Positions 8,261-8,924 of a DNA stretch of 8,924 nt are shown in pieces. The notes beneath the pieces were generated by a model. It made no database searches and was not told the DNA's origin. It worked only from the letters and a program-made list of their open reading frames with translations. The DNA is from Acidimicrobiaceae bacterium (GTDB lineage: Bacteria > Actinomycetota > Acidimicrobiia > Acidimicrobiales > RAAP-2): the NCBI GenBank assembly GCA_003131665.1, contig PKWA01000003.1:14651-23574 (forward strand), written 5' to 3'. Position numbers and translations under genes: made by a program. The number at the start of each line of letters is the position of its first letter. Position 1 is the first letter of the stretch.

Positions 8261-8924
8261 CACGTCACCTTTCCTTCGGAGCGTTTGGTTTCGCGGGGGA
8301 GACCGAGGGCGCGCTCACCGATGATGTTCTTTTGGATCTGACTGGTGCCGGAGTAGATGGTCCCGGCACGACTGGCGAAGAAGACGTCCTGCCACTCGTC
8401 GGTGGCGTACCCTTCTCCGTCGGGGCGGATCATGGCGTCGGCGCCGACGACGTCGAGCGCGAGTTCACCGAACAACTTGTGATACTCGCTCCAGAACAAC
8501 TTCGAGATCGACGCCTCGGGTCCGGGCTGGCGACCTTCGGCCAGTGACGCGAGGAGTCGCAGACCCGCGTAGCGCATCAACTGCACCTGGGTGTAACACC
8601 AAGCCAGGCGCTGGCGGATCAAGGGGTCGTTTACTTTTCCGTTCTTGCGCGCCAGGCCAATGAGGTCCCACAGCTCCTGTTCGAAGCCGAGGTGAGCCGT
8701 CGTGGCGTTGCCCCCGCGCTCGAAACCGAGCGTGGTCATGGCCGGAGCCCACCCATTGTTGAGGCCCCCGATGACGTTGAACAACGGCGCGCGCGACCCG
8801 TCGAGGAAGTCCTCGCAGAACCCCGACGCGCCCGACATCTGACGCAAGGGCAGCACGGTCACGCCGTTCTCTTTCGAGAAGGGCACCAGCACATAGGAGA
8901 GACCGCGGTGCTTGGGCACGTCGG
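8260..8924 (-). CDS. Acyl-CoA dehydrogenase, C-terminal part (cut by window edge)
   Basis: FAD-dependent acyl-CoA dehydrogenase catalysing the first beta-oxidation step. The reading frame is open to the right edge, so the N-terminal half is missing; the GTG at 8919 is an internal valine, not a start. Visible parts run from PKHRGLSYVLVPF through the middle beta-domain end to the C-terminal helical domain. The usual C-terminal signature appears as IYSGTSQIQKNIIGERALGLPR. At the position where medium-chain enzymes carry the catalytic Glu (IYEGTS) there is Ser. A Glu is present in TLGFERGG, near the position used by isovaleryl- and long-chain-type enzymes and many mycobacterial FadE proteins, so activity is probably retained. 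The stop codon overlaps the SDR start. A heterotetrameric partner subunit may lie outside the window. Confidence 0.93.
   Translation of the reverse strand, partial: DVPKHRGLSYVLVPFSKENGVTVLPLRQMSGASGFCEDFLDGSRAPLFNVIGGLNNGWAPAMTTLGFERGGNATTAHLGFEQELWDLIGLARKNGKVNDPLIRQRLAWCYTQVQLMRYAGLRLLASLAEGRQPGPEASISKLFWSEYHKLFGELALDVVGADAMIRPDGEGYATDEWQDVFFASRAGTIYSGTSQIQKNIIGERALGLPRETKRSEGKVT

Overview
This 8.9-kb window looks like chromosomal DNA from a moderately GC-rich actinobacterium. An acidimicrobiia-type lineage fits best. That is inferred from the style of the lipid genes (a mycobacterial Hsd4A-like SDR, a HadA/HadB-like MaoC pair, a FadE-type acyl-CoA dehydrogenase), from a fused AccDA-type carboxyltransferase, and from a small protein of the kind found in actinobacterial integrative elements. 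Proteins are inferred from reading the sequence; no search was run.

Layout, left to right. Positions 1-240 are non-coding, with a GC-rich hairpin, a 10-bp inverted repeat around it, and a possible operator. Positions 241-770 (+) hold two small genes resembling the start of an actinobacterial integrative/conjugative or plasmid module: a 104-aa protein and a small two-helix membrane protein. The second gene starts at a TAATG overlap but has a TGA at codon 7, and no translocase or replication gene follows, so this looks like a decaying remnant. On the minus strand, 868-3060 is a complete katG with all catalytic residues. It is preceded by a 180-bp leader with no furA-like gene. Positions 3241-4116 encode a class I SAM-dependent methyltransferase, 6 nt downstream of a 613-aa fused carboxyltransferase (4123-5964). 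That pair probably starts at its own leaderless promoter, which lies between the carboxyltransferase and a divergent DUF167/YggU-family gene (6057-6326, +). The right end (6331-8924, minus) is a fatty-acid/acyl-CoA block: an acyl-CoA dehydrogenase (cut by the window edge), an overlapping SDR, a hairpin with a T-tract, then two tightly coupled MaoC-type hot-dog subunits.

Together the right-hand genes supply three successive beta-oxidation steps: acyl-CoA dehydrogenation, R-specific hydration and (3R)-hydroxyacyl-CoA dehydrogenation. This is a split bacterial version of the eukaryotic peroxisomal MFE-2 arrangement. No thiolase is visible. The carboxyltransferase would use acetyl- or propionyl-CoA, but its biotin carboxylase and biotin carrier are not here. 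I see no CRISPR array, tRNA, rRNA, transposase or integrase. I do not see a convincing undescribed system. The most unusual spot is the mobile-element remnant with its nonsense codon at the left edge.
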